Shown: piece after piece, positions 27,808 through 37,723 of the stretch
How positions within the stretch are numbered: position 1 is the stretch's first letter
Layout of the letters: every line of letters starts with the position of its first letter
NCBI RefSeq assembly: GCF_014696315.1
Contig: NZ_JACJPX010000010.1
Location: 1 to 64,000 of the forward strand
Origin: Calothrix membranacea FACHB-236
GTDB lineage: Bacteria; Cyanobacteriota; Cyanobacteriia; Cyanobacteriales; Nostocaceae
Length of the DNA stretch: 64,000 nucleotides
Direction: 5' to 3'
Notes under the pieces: generated by a model
The model's database searches: none
What the model was told of the DNA's origin: nothing
Seen by the model: only the letters and a program-made list of their open reading frames with translations
Translations under genes and position numbers: made by a program

Positions 27808-28575
27808 TTATTTAATTATAAAATTGAAATTTTTATTTTCTAATATTTTGGTCTTTATCTTTTCTCTGAGTTTGGTTTTTATGCGATTTACTACCCAATT
27901 AAAATAATCTTTAACTAGTTGATTTCTAAATTGATTAGCTTCAGGAGTTTTGATTTTCCATATAGCCTCCCAAACAGGATGTTTACCATGCAGAAAACCG
28001 TTGAATACACTTGGCCAATAATATTCAGACACATAATGGTGTTCATCAGAGACTATTCTTTCAAAAGACCAAGGATCTAAGAAATTATTGTCTAAAGCAG
28101 ATTGGCAAATATTTTGTAAATGGTTAATATTCCAGATAGCAGCTTGCAGCTGACTATATTGCTGAAAGCTACGAGGTACTTGGTAAAGTTTTATGCCATC
28201 TAAGGTAACAATGTTATCTCCTAGATACTTGTGCGGGTAGACTACGAAACTCACACACTGGAGTTGATGGCGATCAATAATTTTTTCGATTTTGCTAAGA
28301 TGGGAATCGGCAACTGGGGAGAGCGGAATTAAATCTTCTAAAACTAAATAAGCATAATCTAGGTGAGGATATTTATTTTTTAGCTGCTTTAAGCCTTCGT
28401 ATAAAACAATTAACCATTTATCTGATTTTACTGTAATGACGTTGGGATGATTGATAGCTCCACCATCAGTTAAAAACCAAATTTCTGGATGCTTTGGCCA
28501 AGTATGTTTGAGATAATCAACAAAATAGTTACAATATTTTTCATAACCGTGATATGTCAAGATAATTAAAATCAT
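27808..28575 (-). CDS. Unrecognised protein of a glycan operon, possible GT-A-type transferase
   Basis: About 255 residues from ATG 28575 (MILIILTYHGYEKYC), which has AGGA about 11 nt upstream; a TTG six codons earlier is less likely. No family is recognised with confidence. It has a Rossmann-like start (ILIILTYHG), an acidic YLVLEDLIPL segment that could serve as a D/E-x-D-like metal motif, many aromatic residues and a basic Lys-rich C-terminus. It sits between two GT4 genes with 2-bp and ~57-bp gaps, so a glycosyltransferase or glycan-modifying role is the simplest guess. Confidence 0.6.
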   Translation of the reverse strand: MILIILTYHGYEKYCNYFVDYLKHTWPKHPEIWFLTDGGAINHPNVITVKSDKWLIVLYEGLKQLKNKYPHLDYAYLVLEDLIPLSPVADSHLSKIEKIIDRHQLQCVSFVVYPHKYLGDNIVTLDGIKLYQVPRSFQQYSQLQAAIWNINHLQNICQSALDNNFLDPWSFERIVSDEHHYVSEYYWPSVFNGFLHGKHPVWEAIWKIKTPEANQFRNQLVKDYFNWVVNRIKTKLREKIKTKILENKNFNFIIK

Positions 28576-28632
28576 CTGGGAATAATCCTGCAATTTTGGG
28601 ATTTCTAGGAACAGAAATTATTGAAAAATTAA

Positions 28633-29955
28633 CTAATATTTAGCTTTAGTAATAGATTGATAAATAGACAACATCTGAGCCGCTACTGTTGACATTGTTG
28701 GTGGAGATTTTATCCCAGCCCGCAGTTGCGGCAGCAATTTTTTATCTTGGTATAGTTGTTGTAGAGCTTGACTCCAAGCCTGAATAGCAGTGGTTTCTAC
28801 AAGAATGCCGTTGACTTGGTGTTGTACCAATTCAGCAATGCCGCCTAGATTAGAGCCAATGACCGGAATTCCCGCAGCAAAGGCTTCCAAAACTACCATT
28901 GGCCCGGTTTCCAACCACTGAGAAGGTACAGCCAATATGTCATATGCTTGCAGAGTCGCTACAACTTGATCTGCTGCAACTGGTAGTTTCAAAGTAATGC
29001 GAAGGTCTGTTGCTGCTATAGCTTGCAACTGTTTTAGGTAAGCATCATTTGCTTGGGAAATGCCATAGATATCTAAGCTGATGGGTAATTGGGGAATTGT
29101 TTGCAACGCTTTGAGCAAAATATGGATTCCCTTGGTAGGGTCAAGGCGGCCCAAGAAAGCAATTTTTAAGGTTGCTGGAGTAGATATGTGAGTGGAGTTT
29201 GCTGTTTTTGGCAGCTGATGACATAGCCCTTGACGAATAACGTTAATTTTTTGAGGTGGAACATGATTAAGTAGGAGCACATCCTTGACCCAGTTACATA
29301 CTGCTACAATCTGGTCAACTTCAGATAGTAGATGTTGTAAAGCAGTATGGCGAAGACTAAGTAATTCTGTCATGCGTAGCGCTGTCCAGACTCCTCCTTG
29401 TAAATTAAAGCTACCTAAGCAATTTCCTACCTGAGGTGGTAGGCTAGCGATCGCTTTCGCCGCTGTTGGATGTAGCCCTAATCCTTGCAAAGTACACTGG
29501 GTACAAGTTTGCAAATCTACTTGGCCATCACATATTTCACTTCCCCACAGCATCATTGTTCCCCGTTGACAACTAACTGTGGGGGTATGGTAGGTGAACA
29601 CAACTGGTATTTGCCGTTGTTTAGCAGCTTGCACTATAAGTTGCGAAACCCCACTAGTAAAGGCATGGAGATGTACTAGATCAGGCCGTTCTGCTGCTAA
29701 TATTTGACTGAACTCTAAGGCTGCTTGGCGATCGCCTGCTCCATAAATTTCCCGTAAATTGTTGCTCTTATGGGAGATAGTATAGCGACGTACAGGTAGC
29801 TCATTATATAGGTAAGATTGACTGTTTCTCCCTGGTGCGGCAACCACAACCTCGATTCCCTGTTGCTGCAAGTTACGAGACAAAGCATCAACATATACTT
29901 CTGTACCACCAACTGGGTCAGGATAGAAACAGAAGGGTATTTGAATGACTTTCAT
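28633..29955 (-). CDS. Glycosyltransferase family 4
   Basis: 440 residues. MKVIQIPFCFYPDPVGGTEVYVDALSR start with the acceptor-side GG loop; C-terminal LKIAFLGRLDPTKGIHILL and E-x7-E in LETGPMVVLEAFAAGIPVIGS. A Cys-containing insert (CQRGTMMLWGSEICDG..TCTQC) in the N-terminal half is also known from other GT4 enzymes and may bind metal. First gene of a four-gene run down to 25569. Start ATG 29955. Confidence 0.88.
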   Translation of the reverse strand: MKVIQIPFCFYPDPVGGTEVYVDALSRNLQQQGIEVVVAAPGRNSQSYLYNELPVRRYTISHKSNNLREIYGAGDRQAALEFSQILAAERPDLVHLHAFTSGVSQLIVQAAKQRQIPVVFTYHTPTVSCQRGTMMLWGSEICDGQVDLQTCTQCTLQGLGLHPTAAKAIASLPPQVGNCLGSFNLQGGVWTALRMTELLSLRHTALQHLLSEVDQIVAVCNWVKDVLLLNHVPPQKINVIRQGLCHQLPKTANSTHISTPATLKIAFLGRLDPTKGIHILLKALQTIPQLPISLDIYGISQANDAYLKQLQAIAATDLRITLKLPVAADQVVATLQAYDILAVPSQWLETGPMVVLEAFAAGIPVIGSNLGGIAELVQHQVNGILVETTAIQAWSQALQQLYQDKKLLPQLRAGIKSPPTMSTVAAQMLSIYQSITKAKY

Positions 29956-30013
29956 ATGAAGCAGAAGTGATACAAGAGTTTTGGGTTATAATTTGTAACT
30001 TAATTTCTACATA

Positions 30014-30116
30014 TACAGCAGATTCGATGTTTATGAGGTACAGCAACTGAATCAAATTCAAAGTTTAAAAAGCATCCCTAAAGTTGGTGTACCTCATTTA
30101 TATCAAAAGCGCTGTA
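30014..30116. repeat. MITE-like intergenic repeat, copy B
   Basis: It starts TACAGCAGATTCGATG, has TGAGGTACAG and GTGTACCTCATTTA inner arms, and ends AAAGCGCTGTA. Ends and arms match copy A at 25458-25552, but the long central hairpin is absent and the middle is unrelated AT-rich sequence. It lies in the 318-bp gap between the exostosin-like gene and the next GT4 gene. The rest of that gap (29956-30273) shows nothing else. Confidence 0.65.
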
Positions 30117-30273
30117 TCTGTACATTTATAGTCATTTGATATATGTTTAAATATAGTCATAAGCTAATCGTAATTCCTTTTTCCAGACAGATTCACTTGT
30201 AGCAAGGGCTTCAGATCTGCTTGTATGCAACTTCAATGCTCATCAGCTTACTCATACCTAAACCCCTAGCATT

Positions 30274-31233
30274 TTATCGATCCAGTATTGTATCTGCTAT
30301 CCAGGTCTTAATATGGTTAGGAACTAGACCGTATTTGAGCAAACTGCGAAGCATAAGATATCTCAAATTGACTGACTCACTACCTTTACAAGCTTGCTCA
30401 ATTAACTTTTCTAGGAACACTTCGGGTGCAAAGTAGTGTTCAAATAATTTGCGAGCTTTCTGACCTAGCTCTTCAGCTTGATCTTCACAAGCAGCAAGAA
30501 TTTGTGGTATTTTTTCAATATCCTTTTCCTCAATGCGAATCGAACAGCTAGAAATATCTGGTTCGGAATGTTCTTTCCATCCATCGCTAATAATTACAGG
30601 TACTCTACCAAGTGACATTGCCTCATAAGTGCGAATACTTCCTCTTCCAAATCCTCGCGGACACAAAATGAATTTGCTACTTTGAAGTAAATTGTAGTAC
30701 GTAGAACTGTAAGAATAGTCGGAAAAGTAGATTTTTGCATCATTAACGTCTAAACACGGCGTAAATGGACTATGTAAGCGAGAAATTTTCTTACGTACTG
30801 GGTGGGTTGATACTCTTCCTAAAAATGAGAACAAATAATATGGTTTTATATCACGTAAGCGGCGAGTGTACAAATTACTATGAGATGCAGATATAAAACA
30901 CCAACTAAAATAAGGCTCTTCCTTCTTAAAGGTACCAGAAAGTGATGGATAAGCTCCGGGAAAACAAGGTAGCGGACAATCAGTCTCTGAATAGACAATT
31001 ATCTGCTGTTGGGAAAAAGTCTTCAAAGCCTCAAAATAAGTGCTTATTTGTGACAGACCATGATATCCATTGTCGATGTAAAATATCACATCTGCATAAT
31101 TTGGATCATGAATTTCCTTTATACCTGTCGACATCATTATTAGATGACGTGCGATTTTGAGTGCTTCATTGTTGATATTTACAAGAGATGTAAGGTAGAC
31201 ACTTCTGGTCATTTCGCTCCTCGTTTTGAACAA
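30274..31233 (-). CDS. Exostosin-family (GT47-like) glycosyltransferase
   Basis: 319 residues. The C-terminal half carries the exostosin signature: SSKFILCPRGFGRGSIRTYEAMSLGRVPVIISDGW, followed by EEKDIEKIPQIL. N-terminal half: VYLTSLVNINNEAL and ADVIFYIDNGYHG. Bacterial exostosin-like proteins are GT-B transferases of surface glycans. Last gene of the long operon beginning near 44013; the upstream GT2 gene is 6 bp away. Start ATG 31233. Confidence 0.82.
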   Translation of the reverse strand: MFKTRSEMTRSVYLTSLVNINNEALKIARHLIMMSTGIKEIHDPNYADVIFYIDNGYHGLSQISTYFEALKTFSQQQIIVYSETDCPLPCFPGAYPSLSGTFKKEEPYFSWCFISASHSNLYTRRLRDIKPYYLFSFLGRVSTHPVRKKISRLHSPFTPCLDVNDAKIYFSDYSYSSTYYNLLQSSKFILCPRGFGRGSIRTYEAMSLGRVPVIISDGWKEHSEPDISSCSIRIEEKDIEKIPQILAACEDQAEELGQKARKLFEHYFAPEVFLEKLIEQACKGSESVNLRYLMLRSLLKYGLVPNHIKTWIADTILDR

Positions 31234-31239
31234 GAAGAA

Positions 31240-32211
31240 TCATTGTGAGGAATTGAAAAATTTTTTCAGCAGACGATACTTGAGTGCGATCGCTTCAGCC
31301 TGTTCATATCCAAACCATTTGGAAAGTTGACGTAAGCTTCTGGGGCCAGCAGGCAGATAATTGGGATTTAAAGCGTGAAGTTTGGCTAAAGCTTCCGAGA
31401 ATTTGGAGCGATCATGTTCAAAGAAGAATCGTGCTACTCCTCCGTAAACTTTTTCCAGTGCGACTCGACGCTCTAAGGTGATCCCACCATTAATTTTCCA
31501 GAAGTCTTCTACTTGGCAAGCATTATGAAAACAATCCACCACAAATCTAATTGGGTTCCGTCGAGACAAACTATTAGCTTTGTGGACTCGATAATCTGCT
31601 TGTACGCCAGGTACATAAACAAATCTCCCACCCATCAAAGCTGCATCCAAGAGAAAGCGCGCATCCTGAATAATCGGCAAAGATTCATTCCATGAACCAA
31701 TAGCTGCTACAATTCGATGATGGTATAAAAGAGCGGCAGGTGGTGACCAGAAATCTGTAAACAAAGCAATTTGGGGATCGCTATGCACATCTTCAATCCG
31801 CCTCGCAATCACATCACCGGGTAAAAATTCATCTGCTTGGTTCTCTGTTAACTTTTGCCAATCTGAGTAAGCCACATCAGCATCATTACTCACTAAGGCC
31901 TTAACTCGTTTTTCTAGAGCATCAGGTCGCAACAAATCATCGGCATCCAAATATTGAATAAACTTACCCCTAGCTAATGTAGTGCCTAAATTACGGGCAA
32001 CGCTAGCTCCTCGATTGGGGCTAAACTCAGCTCTGATTTTTGACCCATAAGCGCGTATGAGGTTTGCCGTGTTATCAGTAGAGCCATCATCAACTGCAAT
32101 TAGCTCAAAGTCTTGCCATGTTTGAGAGAACACACTGGCAATAGTTTCAGCTAAGTATTGTTCAGCATTGTAACAGGGAATAACAACTGAAACTAATGGA
32201 AGTATACTCAT
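31240..32211 (-). CDS. Glycosyltransferase family 2
   Basis: 323 residues. GT-A domain with VSVVIPCYNAEQYLAETIAS, the uridine-binding AVDDGSTDNTA and metal-binding QYLDADDLL. The C-terminal ~90 residues are helical and basic. Inverting transfer from a UDP- or dTDP-sugar is expected for the family. Closely spaced to the exostosin gene (6 bp). Start ATG 32211. Confidence 0.87.
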   Translation of the reverse strand: MSILPLVSVVIPCYNAEQYLAETIASVFSQTWQDFELIAVDDGSTDNTANLIRAYGSKIRAEFSPNRGASVARNLGTTLARGKFIQYLDADDLLRPDALEKRVKALVSNDADVAYSDWQKLTENQADEFLPGDVIARRIEDVHSDPQIALFTDFWSPPAALLYHHRIVAAIGSWNESLPIIQDARFLLDAALMGGRFVYVPGVQADYRVHKANSLSRRNPIRFVVDCFHNACQVEDFWKINGGITLERRVALEKVYGGVARFFFEHDRSKFSEALAKLHALNPNYLPAGPRSLRQLSKWFGYEQAEAIALKYRLLKKFFNSSQ

Positions 32212-32297
32212 TATCTAGTCTTAATAAATACACTTGACAGCTTCAAGACTCTGATTTTTAAGTTGAGAAATTAGCTGCTTGGAAATATAAAGTTTGT

Positions 32298-33257
32298 TTA
32301 TAAGCCTTGTTTACCAATAATTTTTCGGACAGAAACTGGTAATGTTTGCCGATACCAAACCCCAAACTGTTCAGCAGTTTCTTGACTTATTAAACGGGCA
32401 ATTAACTGATAAATTCCTTTTCGATGTGAGAACATGGGAGAACCCAACTGGCGAGCAACTTGAAAAGCTTCTCTCGCTTCTGAATAAGCATTCAAACTGA
32501 ATAGATTAGAGCCTATTCGAGCACTCACTTCTGCAAGATATGGAAGATATTGTGAAGGCAATTCTTTTGATAACAAGCAGGTTGCTGTCAATGCCGAGGT
32601 TAAACATAGCTTTTTGTTTCGACTATGACTATTTGAACGCAGACGCTGGATGATTAGTGGATTGGGTATAGCAGTGTAAGTTGCACCAGTAGCAGCAAGA
32701 CGAATATGAAAATCAAAGTCTTCTGACTGCGGCAGAATTTCTCTAGTTCGATATCCTCCTATTTTAAGAGCAAGCTTTCGGCGAAAAGTAGTAGATGCAG
32801 GTAGAATAAAATTCATCAAGCAGAATATTATTAAGTCTCTAGTATTGTCCAATAACCACTCAACACAAATTATTTTTTCAGATACAAAAGTGCCTTCTGT
32901 AACCGATGACACCTCAGTGATAACTATGTCTGCTTGGGTAGCTAAAATTGCCATTTGTACCTGTTCATACCAATCAGGACAGAATAAATCATCTGCATCT
33001 TGAAAATGCACATATTCGCATTGACTGAGTTCGAGAAGTTGATTGCGACCAAAAGCAGGCCCCCTATTGACCTCACTTCTGATTACCTTAACTGGATAGT
33101 CTGGAGAAATAAATTCCTGTGCTGGTAAATCAGAGGCATCGTCATATACAAGTATTTCAGCAGGCTGAATTGTTTGATTTAATAGTGAATCTAGACATTC
33201 TTTTAGTAAGATCCCTTCATTAAAATATGTAATTAAAACTGATATTGATACATTCAT
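32298..33257 (-). CDS. Glycosyltransferase family 2
   Basis: About 319 residues from ATG 33257 (MNVSISVLITYFNEG); a TTG at 33266 is the less likely alternative. GT-A motifs: EILVYDDASD and VHFQDADDLF with the DxD-type centre. The C-terminal region has helical-repeat-like segments (SEAREAFQVARQLG). Related in plan to the gene at 31240. Donor sugar unknown. Confidence 0.86.
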   Translation of the reverse strand: MNVSISVLITYFNEGILLKECLDSLLNQTIQPAEILVYDDASDLPAQEFISPDYPVKVIRSEVNRGPAFGRNQLLELSQCEYVHFQDADDLFCPDWYEQVQMAILATQADIVITEVSSVTEGTFVSEKIICVEWLLDNTRDLIIFCLMNFILPASTTFRRKLALKIGGYRTREILPQSEDFDFHIRLAATGATYTAIPNPLIIQRLRSNSHSRNKKLCLTSALTATCLLSKELPSQYLPYLAEVSARIGSNLFSLNAYSEAREAFQVARQLGSPMFSHRKGIYQLIARLISQETAEQFGVWYRQTLPVSVRKIIGKQGL

Positions 33258-33300
33258 GAGATACAAAAATTTTTGATTAATTTAATTTAATATAATTAAT

Positions 33301-34956
33301 TTAATGAGATAATGAGATTAATTTTAGTAACCTTGAGTAAAGCCAATGAGGTAGAAGAATACTAATACGAGCCATACGCCCAAAGTCGCCCATTTTCAGC
33401 AGTTTGATCCACAGGCGTAGGCGTTCAAAGAATGGCATAAACCTTGCACGATTTTTGACCATTTCATCAATTTTGATATATTTTTTACTAGGAGCATCAT
33501 AGAATATACGTTGTAAGTAAACATCTGGCTCACCAAGAAAAATTTGATCTCTTGCAGCTGATTTTAGAGTTACTCTAGGAACAGTAGTGGCTTGAAGATA
33601 AATATCTTGCAAAAATTGTTGCCAGTTACTTCCAGTATGTATATCTACAATCTGTTTTTTAGTAGTGCTTCCAAGGCATAACCTGAATTCTTCATCTTCA
33701 ATCAATTGAGAGAGAACTTGCTTGTACTCATCAATGTCATGGACGCGAATCAGATTACCTGTTAGTCCAGGCATATCGGCACCAAGAATTTGACAGGCAT
33801 CAGAGTATGGGTAACGACTCACTAAGGGTACTCCATAACTTCCCGCTTCTAATAGCGATGTAATTGACATAAAGGGGAAAGAATCTACATATATATCAGC
33901 GGCCTGATAGAAAACAGCAGTATCTTCGCGCTCTGAGAATACTTTTATTCTGCCTTGAGTTTGTTGGATAGCTGCCGACCAATCTTCTTTATTACCAGGG
34001 CCTATAACAATTAGAATAGCTTGCTTATATTGTTTCAATAATGAAACATGTGCATAAGCAAAATTAATACCGTCAATGGTTTTATACTTTAGCGCTCTAG
34101 CAATCGAAAGTAGCACAACACTATCTTGAGAAATACCAAGTTGTTGTTTCGCATCTGCACGAGAAAGTAATCGGTCAACTGGTTCCACAAGAGTAGGAAG
34201 AAGCATATTACGTTCTACCTCAATACCTCTACGTTCTCGTGATAACTTGAGTCCAGATTCACGGAGATTAGCAACAATATCGCTGATTCCAACTCCTAGC
34301 CAAAAACGTTCATCGGCATGATTTACAAATATAACTGGTGGACATTTTTCCTTATCTGCAAATGCGATAATTGGAATAATGTCATCTATGGTATGTAGCA
34401 CTACAACATCTGCCGATGTAGCGATTTCTCTGAGTCGTTTTGCTTTAGATATATGGCTGCCAATTGTTTTATCTAAGGCGTATATTTGTCCGTGAGAATT
34501 GAGTACAGTATCTTTTAGTAATTTCGGCACATCTTCAAGAGATTGCTGAGTCAATACAACTGAGTGAAAACGCTCTTTGTCTTGCTGAATCCAGCGCCAA
34601 AGTAGTCGCGAATGACCACCAATACTCCATACTCCGTAAACAATATGCAGTACATTCTTGACTGTTCCATCAAAGGAGTAATTCTTGCCGAAGCCATAGC
34701 TAGTTTTTATAGCTTTTGTTCCAATTGTTAGTAGAATTCGTTCGAGATCTGGGCTGGCAAACAGACCACAATGTTGCATATAAGTTGCATAAAAGGCTGC
34801 GAGATCTGCATAAACAGCTGCCATCCCATATTTGCCGCACTGTGAAAAATTTTGTGCTTGAGCAACCAGATCACTAAAAACCTGAGAGTTTTCTTGAATT
34901 AGACAGCGCCCCTCTTCTTGCCAAGGTCTAAATATATCGTTAGCTATTGTACCCAT
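33301..34956 (-). CDS. GT-B glycosyltransferase with helical N-terminal domain (paralogue of the gene at 36015)
   Basis: 551 residues. Residues ~1-85 are helical (CGKYGMAAVYADLAAFYATY), then a GT-B core with HIVYGVWSIGGHSRLLWRWIQQD, DVVVLHTIDD, VVLLSIARALKYKTIDGIN and ILIVIGPGNKEDWSAAIQ. A donor-side QAADIYVDSFPFMSITSLLEAG follows, and a C-terminal ~100-residue extension ends in a hydrophobic stretch. It is strongly similar throughout to the gene at 36015-37679; the two flank a GT2 gene. Likely a duplicated transferase with altered specificity (inference). Confidence 0.78.
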   Translation of the reverse strand: MGTIANDIFRPWQEEGRCLIQENSQVFSDLVAQAQNFSQCGKYGMAAVYADLAAFYATYMQHCGLFASPDLERILLTIGTKAIKTSYGFGKNYSFDGTVKNVLHIVYGVWSIGGHSRLLWRWIQQDKERFHSVVLTQQSLEDVPKLLKDTVLNSHGQIYALDKTIGSHISKAKRLREIATSADVVVLHTIDDIIPIIAFADKEKCPPVIFVNHADERFWLGVGISDIVANLRESGLKLSRERRGIEVERNMLLPTLVEPVDRLLSRADAKQQLGISQDSVVLLSIARALKYKTIDGINFAYAHVSLLKQYKQAILIVIGPGNKEDWSAAIQQTQGRIKVFSEREDTAVFYQAADIYVDSFPFMSITSLLEAGSYGVPLVSRYPYSDACQILGADMPGLTGNLIRVHDIDEYKQVLSQLIEDEEFRLCLGSTTKKQIVDIHTGSNWQQFLQDIYLQATTVPRVTLKSAARDQIFLGEPDVYLQRIFYDAPSKKYIKIDEMVKNRARFMPFFERLRLWIKLLKMGDFGRMARISILLPHWLYSRLLKLISLSH

Positions 34957-35003
34957 AAATTAAGATTTATCCTCTATATTTTTTCTTTTGGAAGACGTAA
35001 TAT

Positions 35004-35900
35004 TTATGCAGATTGTAGTGGAATAGGAGTTGGTTCTACCCATGCATCAGGCAATATATCTAATAATTTACTTAAGTTATCTTTATCGGCTTTAATACCT
35101 TTAACTAGCAATCCTCCAACTAGCACAGCATTTTTACTTGATTCATCAGATGTATTCAGCCATATGCTACCAGGATGAACTCTGTGAAAGTAGGGAGCTT
35201 TGGTTAAAATTTCTAATTTATTACCATGAGATAGCCAAATATAATTAGCAAAAATTACATCGGCTAGAGCTTTAAAATCTTTGTAGGGTAAAAGCGTATT
35301 TAAGAATTTTTTTTTATGCAAAAAATAATTACCGTCATTCATAAACGGTGCAAACCTTTGAAAGTCAAAACTTGAGCTTTTTTCAAAATCTATCACTTCT
35401 CCACCTAACGCTCGAAAGTCAAAATTAGGGTAAGCAAAATCAGGGCAATATATTGTATTTTGATCCCACTTTGGCAAGCGAAATATAGCATCAATGTATT
35501 TTCTAAAAATACTGTTATCACTATCTAGTAAAATCACCCACTCATTACTACATAAACTTACAGCCTGAATTTTGGTACGGAATGGGCCTATATTTTTTTC
35601 TCGACGGAAAAGCTTTATTTTGCTATTAAATCGAGACAAATTTTTTAATAACTCATGAAATTCTTCCTTACTAGAGCCATCATCTAAAATAACTATTTCA
35701 TTGATGCGACTATCTTTTAAAATATTTTTTAAAGTTACATGAATTTTCTTACCTCTTTGGTAATGAGGTACAGCAACAGATATAGTTTTGTTAAATTTGT
35801 TTTTACATATTATATCCAAGTTTTTTATATAAAATGATGAAAAAATTAAGGGCTGGGCTGCTTGAAAAAATTTATACTTTACTTTCTCTATCAATTGCAT
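35004..35900 (-). CDS. Glycosyltransferase family 2
   Basis: 298 residues. GT-A core: TISVAVPHYQRGKKIHVTL, EIVILDDGSSKEEF, WVILLDSDNSIF (DSD metal motif). The C-terminal half (YIWLSHGNKLEILTKAPYFHRVHPGS) is typical of bacterial GT2 capsule enzymes. It lies between the two large paralogous GT-B genes. Start ATG 35900. Confidence 0.85.
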   Translation of the reverse strand: MQLIEKVKYKFFQAAQPLIFSSFYIKNLDIICKNKFNKTISVAVPHYQRGKKIHVTLKNILKDSRINEIVILDDGSSKEEFHELLKNLSRFNSKIKLFRREKNIGPFRTKIQAVSLCSNEWVILLDSDNSIFRKYIDAIFRLPKWDQNTIYCPDFAYPNFDFRALGGEVIDFEKSSSFDFQRFAPFMNDGNYFLHKKKFLNTLLPYKDFKALADVIFANYIWLSHGNKLEILTKAPYFHRVHPGSIWLNTSDESSKNAVLVGGLLVKGIKADKDNLSKLLDILPDAWVEPTPIPLQSA

Positions 35901-36014
35901 AATTCACCAATTAGCTCGATTATTCTTGGTATGATTTGCGGATTTTGCTAGTGAGAAACTCTATTTTATTATTTATTCTCAAGTACTCATGGTTACTAGC
36001 AATAGACTCACCTA

Positions 36015-37679
36015 TCAAGCTCTATAAGCCTTCTTTACAGGAATAATCACATATTTTCTCAATTGCCAATACAGCCATTGCGGTAACAAAATATCTATCG
36101 CACCATTGCGACCAACACCACGTTCCTTGATTAGCTGCATCCAAAAGGCAAATCTTTTAGTAAAAGGCATCATATGCCATTTCTTGAGATTTTCTGGCTC
36201 GATTTGATCATGACCACAGGCATTCCAAAATATTCTTGTTAAAAGAACATCTGGCTCACCGAGAAACATTTCATCTCGTAAATCTGACTTCACAGCTACA
36301 CGAGGTAAATTCATTGCTTTGGCATATATTTCTTCCAAGGAGCTTTGCCAGTTGCTACCTGTATGTTTTTCAGCAATACATTTGCTAGTAGCATCACCTT
36401 GGCTCCATCGGAATTCTGCATCTTCAATCAAGCGAGAGAGAATTGCTGTGTATTGCTGCAAATTGCGCGCCCGTAGTAGATGCTTGTCCAAGCCTGGTGC
36501 ATCAGAACCAAGTATGGCACAGGCATCAGAGTAGAGATAACGAGTTACCAAAGGTACACCATAACTACCGGCTTCTAACAAAGAAGTGATAGAGATAATC
36601 GGGAACGAGTCCACATAAATGTCCGCAGCTTGGTAAAACACTGCAGTATCTTCGCGTTCTGCAAAAATTTTAATCCGCCCCTGTGTGCGTTCAAAAGCTG
36701 CTGACCAATCCTCACTATCACCAGGGCCAATAACTACTAAAACAGCATTGTCATGCTTTTCTAATAGGGGAACATGGGCATCAGCAAAGTTCGGCTCATC
36801 AATCGTGCGGTATTTAGGCGCTCTAGCAATGGAGAGCAGTAATACTGTGTTTTCATCAAACCCAAGTTTTTGCTTTGCTTCTATCCGCGAAAGCGTTCTG
36901 GTGGTTGGAGGCAAAATAATTGGCAGCAAGCCTATGCGTTCAGCTTCAAAGCCTCTGCGTTCTTGTGCCAAGCGCATTCCAGATGAGCGGAGACTAATCA
37001 AAATATCACTAATGCTAGCTCCTAACCAAAAGCCGTGGTCGGCATGATCTAAGTAGAGAATTGGTGGAGATTGCTCTTTATTGGCAAAGGCAATAATGGG
37101 AATTGCGTCATCTGGCCAGATATGCAGCACTACTACATCTGCATCTGCGGCGATTTGGCGTAGCCGTTTTGCCCAAGCCAAAATGCCGCCGATGGTAGTT
37201 TCATTGAGCGAGTAGATTTTGCCACCGCTATTGTCAACAGCATCTCTCAAAATTGTAGGTACAGAGCTTGATGGTTGCTGTGTCAAAACCAAAGAGTGGC
37301 AACTTTTTGTATCTTGCTGCATCCAGCGCCAAATCATTCTGCCTAGTCCACCAATACCTTGTACCGCACTAGCAACATGCAGTACTTTTCTGGGTGTTCC
37401 GGGTAAAGGCTGAGTTTTTTGGGGATAAATGGGTATAGTTTGCTGTGCGATCGCACGTAGAACTTGCTCAAGTTCGGGACTAGCAAATAGACCACTATGC
37501 CTCCAGAAGCCATACAAAGCAGCCATCTGCACATACACGGCAGCTTCGGTATATTTACCTTGCTGTGCATAGCCTTGGGCTTGGGTAACCAGGCTAGCAA
37601 ACGCTTTGTAGTTTGCTTGAATCAATTGCCTGCCTTCTGTTGACGCTACATGGAGTGCATCATTAGCTATTTTTTCCAT
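36015..37679 (-). CDS. GT-B glycosyltransferase with helical N-terminal domain (paralogue of the gene at 33301)
   Basis: About 554 residues from ATG 37679 (MEKIANDAL), chosen because it aligns with the paralogue's MGTIANDIF start and has AGAGAA upstream. A TTG at 37727 would extend it by 16 residues and overlap the aminotransferase gene by ATGA-like coupling. GT-B motifs: VASAVQGIGGLGRMIWRWMQ, DVVVLHIWPDD, VLLLSIARAPKYRTID, AVLVVIGPGDSEDWSAAFE, QAADIYVDSFPIISITSLLEAGSYG. Substrate unknown. Confidence 0.78.
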   Translation of the reverse strand: MEKIANDALHVASTEGRQLIQANYKAFASLVTQAQGYAQQGKYTEAAVYVQMAALYGFWRHSGLFASPELEQVLRAIAQQTIPIYPQKTQPLPGTPRKVLHVASAVQGIGGLGRMIWRWMQQDTKSCHSLVLTQQPSSSVPTILRDAVDNSGGKIYSLNETTIGGILAWAKRLRQIAADADVVVLHIWPDDAIPIIAFANKEQSPPILYLDHADHGFWLGASISDILISLRSSGMRLAQERRGFEAERIGLLPIILPPTTRTLSRIEAKQKLGFDENTVLLLSIARAPKYRTIDEPNFADAHVPLLEKHDNAVLVVIGPGDSEDWSAAFERTQGRIKIFAEREDTAVFYQAADIYVDSFPIISITSLLEAGSYGVPLVTRYLYSDACAILGSDAPGLDKHLLRARNLQQYTAILSRLIEDAEFRWSQGDATSKCIAEKHTGSNWQSSLEEIYAKAMNLPRVAVKSDLRDEMFLGEPDVLLTRIFWNACGHDQIEPENLKKWHMMPFTKRFAFWMQLIKERGVGRNGAIDILLPQWLYWQLRKYVIIPVKKAYRA

Positions 37680-37723
37680 AAAATTCTCTTGGGAATATTG
37701 TTCAGCTTTGCTAATTAATACAC

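Noticed and set aside
36685-37047. 120-residue plus-strand ORF opposite the large GT-B gene
   Set aside because: Shadow of a well-supported minus-strand gene; Ser/Lys-rich sequence without domains.
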